The notes under the pieces were generated by a model, which saw nothing but the letters and a program-made list of their open reading frames with translations, made no database searches and was not told where the DNA came from. From JBGLNJ01 sp964353405 (GTDB lineage: Bacteria > Chloroflexota > Anaerolineae > Fen-1058), in NCBI GenBank assembly GCA_964353405.1, contig CAYGWJ010000169.1, positions 1-6,705 of the forward strand: a stretch of 6,705 nucleotides of DNA, written 5' to 3'. A program made the translations under genes and the position numbers. This document shows, piece after piece, positions 5,975-6,705 of the stretch. Numbering within the stretch: position 1 is the stretch's first letter; the number at the start of each line of letters is the position of its first letter.

Positions 5975-6576
5975 CCGCAATACGCAAACCATGCTCGTGC
6001 GTCTTGTTCGGTAATCGACGCCAGAGCTGTCTTCAGGGCTTCGATGAGTTCATCGAACGTGCGAGATTTCGCAGTACGCAGAACCGTTTTGATTTTCGAC
6101 CAGCACGGTTCAATCGGATTCCAGTCCGACGAGTAAGGCGGCAAGAATTCGACCCGCGCGTCACGGGCCATGATCACGGCGGTGATAGCAGGGGCTTTGT
6201 GTGCGGACAGGTTGTCCATCAATACAATATCGCCCGATACCAAGGTCGGCCCCAACACGTCTCGGACATACACTTCAAAGGCCGCGCCGTCGACGGCCCC
6301 TTCGAGCACCCAGGGAGCGCTGACGCCTGTCAATCCAATGGTCGCCAGCAAGGTAAAGTGCTGTCCCGAATGGCTGGGGACGGCATCGACCACGCGTTCG
6401 CCTGGCAGCGCGCGCCCATACAAGCGCGTCATGCCCAGATGGATGCCCGTTTCGTCAATGAATTTCAGGTGTTCAGCGAGCCAGTGCACAAGACGCGCCT
6501 CAAAGTCCTGGCGCAACGCCTGAACGCGCGGAGTGTCTCGTTCACTGTCATGGAGTGTTTTTTTGCAATAGTGCAA
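5956..6576 (-). CDS. IS630-family transposase, DDE domain
   Basis: The 206 residues form the catalytic half of an IS630-type transposase. The triad is complete: Asp41 in FIDETG, Asp121 in LMDNLSAHK and Glu156 in WNPIEPCWSKIK, with 34 residues between the last two (DD34E, typical for IS630). Other family landmarks are KKTLHDSERDTPRVQ (5-19), GMTRLYGRALPGE (48-60) and the end AWFAYCGY. The start shown (TTG at 6574-6576) is only the first possible one after an in-frame TGA at 6580-6582 and has no ribosome site. Family members usually carry a helix-turn-helix region of more than 100 residues before KKTLHDSERD, either fused or in a second frame. None is recognised here, so this may be the second reading frame of a two-frame element or a 5'-truncated copy. 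A run of seven A (minus strand, 6558-6564) sits exactly at the first lysines and could be a slippage site. Confidence 0.85.
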   Translation of the reverse strand: MHYCKKTLHDSERDTPRVQALRQDFEARLVHWLAEHLKFIDETGIHLGMTRLYGRALPGERVVDAVPSHSGQHFTLLATIGLTGVSAPWVLEGAVDGAAFEVYVRDVLGPTLVSGDIVLMDNLSAHKAPAITAVIMARDARVEFLPPYSSDWNPIEPCWSKIKTVLRTAKSRTFDELIEALKTALASITEQDARAWFAYCGYPVNT

Positions 6577-6578
6577 AA
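6561..6578. repeat. Perfect 7-bp inverted repeat at the transposase homology break
   Basis: TTTTGCA, loop ATAG, then TGCAAAA. It coincides with the point where transposase similarity starts. On the minus strand the stem is followed by A, not T, so it is not an intrinsic terminator for the transposase; on the plus strand the T run precedes the stem, so it is not one there either. Confidence 0.6.
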
Positions 6579-6579
6579 G

Positions 6580-6705
6580 TCACCCTGTAGATGTCGAAGG
6601 TAAGGTCAGCCAACGCTGACGGAGCTTGTTCATCTGAGCACCGATGCGACGTGTGGAACGGGTGTGTAAGCGGAATCGCGCCTGATGTTGTTGAAAGCGT
6701 TGTTG
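6580..6705 (-). other. Open frame to the window edge, origin unknown
   Basis: Reading leftward from the edge, one minus frame is open for 41 codons to the TGA at 6580-6582. It is rich in Arg and Gln (for example FQQHQARFRLHTRSTRRIG). It is in the same frame as the DDE domain but separated from it by that stop. I do not recognise it as the IS630 helix-turn-helix region. It could be the end of another mobile-element protein or chance. A second minus frame is also open to 6548. Confidence 0.2.

Larger units (their letters stand above)
5945..6705 (-). mobile_element. IS630-family insertion sequence (runs off or is truncated at the right)
   Basis: The element lies on the minus strand and ends inside hamB. 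The left boundary is placed after the TA at 5943-5944, because IS630 elements insert at TA and hamB homology ends there; it could be a few bases further right. The transposase stop is only 11 bases inside. No inverted copy of the left end (GAGCGGTTTCCTCATGTG) is seen before 6705, so the other terminus is either outside the window or lost. Only the part to about 6565 is clearly IS630. Confidence 0.8.

Noticed and set aside
5917..6603. A 228-residue plus-strand open frame opposite the transposase
   Set aside because: It is the antisense of the DDE transposase, which has all catalytic residues; the plus-strand translation resembles no family.

Overview
The window reads as a defence island on a bacterial chromosome or large replicon, flanked on the left by a metabolic gene and broken on the right by an insertion sequence. 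No rRNA or taxonomic marker is present. The GC-rich ketoacyl synthase, the iron-sulfur protein remnant and the methylase tails ending in PPPADPRVAH resemble genes I associate with Chloroflexota, but this is a weak inference.

Left part (1-1600): the 3' end of an unrecognised gene with a CPVCG motif is followed by a clear extended -10 promoter. Next comes a complete ketoacyl-ACP synthase III-like gene with its Cys-His-Asn triad (220-1494). Directly behind its stop codon lies a short decayed piece of a 4Fe-4S protein-like gene.

Middle part (1820-3710): three separate C-terminal fragments of Eco57I-like N6-adenine DNA methylases lie in the same orientation. Each is followed within a short distance by an unrelated accessory gene. 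Tail 1 precedes a 99-residue degenerate GIY-YIG-like protein, tail 2 a 270-residue HEPN protein with an RNRWVH motif, and tail 3 the Hachiman gene hamA. Tails 1 and 2 share a 57-bp repeat with three mismatches that contains a GC-rich hairpin. The catalytic parts of all three methylases are absent. This looks like a site of repeated recombination at methylase 3' ends, which has laid down 'tail plus cargo' units.

Right part (3711-6705): hamA and hamB overlap by ATGA, as in a two-gene Hachiman anti-phage operon. HamA keeps its PD-(D/E)xK nuclease residues. HamB is cut after helicase motif III by an IS630-family element on the minus strand, whose DD34E transposase core is intact, so the second helicase lobe is missing and the system is probably inactive in this form. 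The N-terminal DNA-binding part of the transposase is not recognisable before the window ends. GC content falls visibly from the synthase to the HEPN and Hachiman genes, which fits acquisition by transfer.
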